A stretch of 64,000 nt of DNA, taken from positions 1,860,001-1,924,000 of the forward strand of contig NZ_CP008884.1 of the NCBI RefSeq assembly GCF_000725385.1. Reading direction: 5' to 3'. The stretch comes from Dyella japonica A8 (GTDB taxonomy: Bacteria; Pseudomonadota; Gammaproteobacteria; Xanthomonadales; Rhodanobacteraceae). Each line of letters begins with the position of its first letter. The first letter of the stretch is position 1. A program made the position numbers and the translations under genes. Positions 63,072 through 64,000 of this stretch are shown piece after piece. A model generated the notes under the pieces. The model was not told the origin of the DNA. It searched no databases and saw nothing but the letters and a program-made list of their open reading frames with translations.

Positions 63072-63267
63072 TCATCAGGGATATTTACCTTCTCACCATG
63101 CCTTTGCCACTGATTCTCTACGGCTCCCTAAGGGGGCGGGGCGCTGACTGGCAAAAAGAAGGCGAGCGATTGGTTATGACGCCTCCCTGCGAAGCGAGGC
63201 GATGGCGAGGCTTGGAGCGTATCAGCCCAACGTTGGGAGCAAAACATTGATGTTCGTGGAGCGGAGT

Positions 63268-64000
63268 ATGAAAACGACATGCCATCCATGCGATCGGCAC
63301 CTTGACTCATCAGAGCGCGCTGTTGGGCAGTTCCTCCCACATCGGCACTGCCAAGCCTGGCTGCAGGCCATCCTTTTCCTCATCTCGCTGCTCGCCAGCA
63401 ACGCCCTTTGGGCGACGGGATGCAGCAGCCTCAATGGCAACCCGAAGACATTCACCATCAACCTGGGTGGCGGAAGCGTCATGATTCCACGCGACACCGC
63501 GACGGGTGCGGTGCTCTATACGGTCAATGGTCCCCAGCTACCCCAGGGCTCGGTAGCGGACACCAGCAGCTGGATAGCGCAATGCACAAACGGCAACGGC
63601 ATCACGAACGGCGTGCTGATGACCACGCCCTGGCCGGCGGTTAGCCCTGGGTTGTACGCCACCAATGTGAGTGGCATTGCTGTGCGGATCAAGCGATTTG
63701 CGAACACGTTTCCCTTTAGCTACGCATATACGCCGGCAAGCTTCACCGGAGGTGGCCCGCCCTACGGCTGGTACTTCAACGCTGGCCCCATCGTCACCTA
63801 CAGCTTCGAAAAAACGGGTCCCATCTCCGGCGGTACCGTCACCGCCGCCGATATCGCTAACGTGGGGATGAACTACGACGGCACGGTCTATGCCTTCTAT
63901 ACCAACACAAGCGGACAGCTCACCTTCACTGTGGGGGCATGCGTGACGCCGGACATACAGGTGCCGCTAGACCCGATGCCGACATCGGCATTCAGCGGAG
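63268..64000 (+). CDS. chaperone-usher fimbrial adhesin (5' part; runs off the window)
   Basis: An open frame of 244 codons with no stop before the window end. A hydrophobic segment (WLQAILFLISLLASNALWA, ~32-50) serves as signal peptide after a long polar, Cys/His-containing N-terminus. The next ~165 residues are a beta-rich lectin-like domain (FTINLGGGSVMIPRDTATG, FPFSYAYTPASF, YSFEKTGPISGG). From about residue 225 the phrase ACVTPDIQVPLDPMPTSAFSG begins a fimbrial pilin domain (C-x-V-x-L-x-x-x-x-x-x-F). This two-domain plan is that of FimH/MrkD-type tip adhesins. GGAG lies upstream of ATG 63268; an in-frame ATG at 63250 is possible. Usher, chaperone and major subunit would lie beyond the window. 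Confidence 0.75.
   Translation, partial: MKTTCHPCDRHLDSSERAVGQFLPHRHCQAWLQAILFLISLLASNALWATGCSSLNGNPKTFTINLGGGSVMIPRDTATGAVLYTVNGPQLPQGSVADTSSWIAQCTNGNGITNGVLMTTPWPAVSPGLYATNVSGIAVRIKRFANTFPFSYAYTPASFTGGGPPYGWYFNAGPIVTYSFEKTGPISGGTVTAADIANVGMNYDGTVYAFYTNTSGQLTFTVGACVTPDIQVPLDPMPTSAFSG

Noticed and set aside
63056..63250. A 64-codon plus-strand frame between repressor and adhesin as a cro-like gene
   Set aside because: No helix-turn-helix, no ribosome site and an unusual composition; it starts inside the operator dyads.

Overview
The window looks like chromosome of a high-GC gammaproteobacterium of the Xanthomonadales, most likely Rhodanobacteraceae (Dyella/Rhodanobacter/Luteibacter type). 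This is inferred from strong GC bias, gene orders shared with Xanthomonas and Pseudomonas (proC-yggT / pilTU; gshB-tonB-yqgE-yqgF-pyrB next to pilGHIJ-chpA), a perfect CRP/Clp-type palindrome, and extragenic repeats of the kind common in this order. No rRNA, tRNA, CRISPR array or transposase gene was seen. It is mostly core genome; only the last ~1.7 kb looks accessory.

Layout. 1-6.2 kb: M13 metallopeptidase, yggT and proC on the minus strand, then the twitching ATPases pilT and pilU. 6.3-10.6 kb: BON-domain protein, an ACT/V4R-like protein with a stand-alone MHYT membrane sensor, and a large lipoprotein. 10.7-14.6 kb: gshB, tonB, yqgE, yqgF, pyrB. 15.0-27.2 kb: one collinear type IV pilus chemotaxis-like operon, pilG-pilH-pilI-pilJ-chpA-(chpB-like)-chpC, including a 2079-residue CheA hybrid. 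27.2-36.3 kb: repeat-rich spacer, rsmE, bioA, gspN, and a run of phosphatase/nucleotide house-cleaning genes (hisN-like, nudE, cysQ, mazG). 36.4-45.2 kb: ion transporter, ybbP/ybbA ABC exporter divergent from tesA, a two-component pair, and a fused 3-oxoacid CoA-transferase. 45.4-48.6 kb: BlaI/M56 pair and an isoaspartyl peptidase. 49.0-55.5 kb: pilE-fimT-pilV-pilW-pilX-pilY1, tightly overlapped. 55.7-62.2 kb: a RegBA-like redox two-component pair, a POT transporter, dgkA, and lemA with two TPM-domain genes. 62.3-64.0 kb: a phage-type S24 repressor with operator-like dyads, facing a fimbrial adhesin gene that runs off the window.

Together three blocks (pilTU, pilG-chpC, pilE-pilY1) encode much of a type IV pilus: retraction motors, the signalling array that controls them, and the pilin and minor-pilin tip complex. 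A palindromic repeat family (paired inverted REP hairpins) occurs at least seven times between genes and is the main non-coding structure.

Most interesting for follow-up: a CheB-family protein that has lost its catalytic serine, a CI/LexA-like repressor that has lost its serine nucleophile beside three operator-like sites and a fimbrial adhesin, a histidine kinase with a shrunken ATP-binding domain, an OXCT-like fused CoA-transferase, and a BlaI-type promoter with paired dyads. Functional statements rest on recognised motifs and families; no database search was run.
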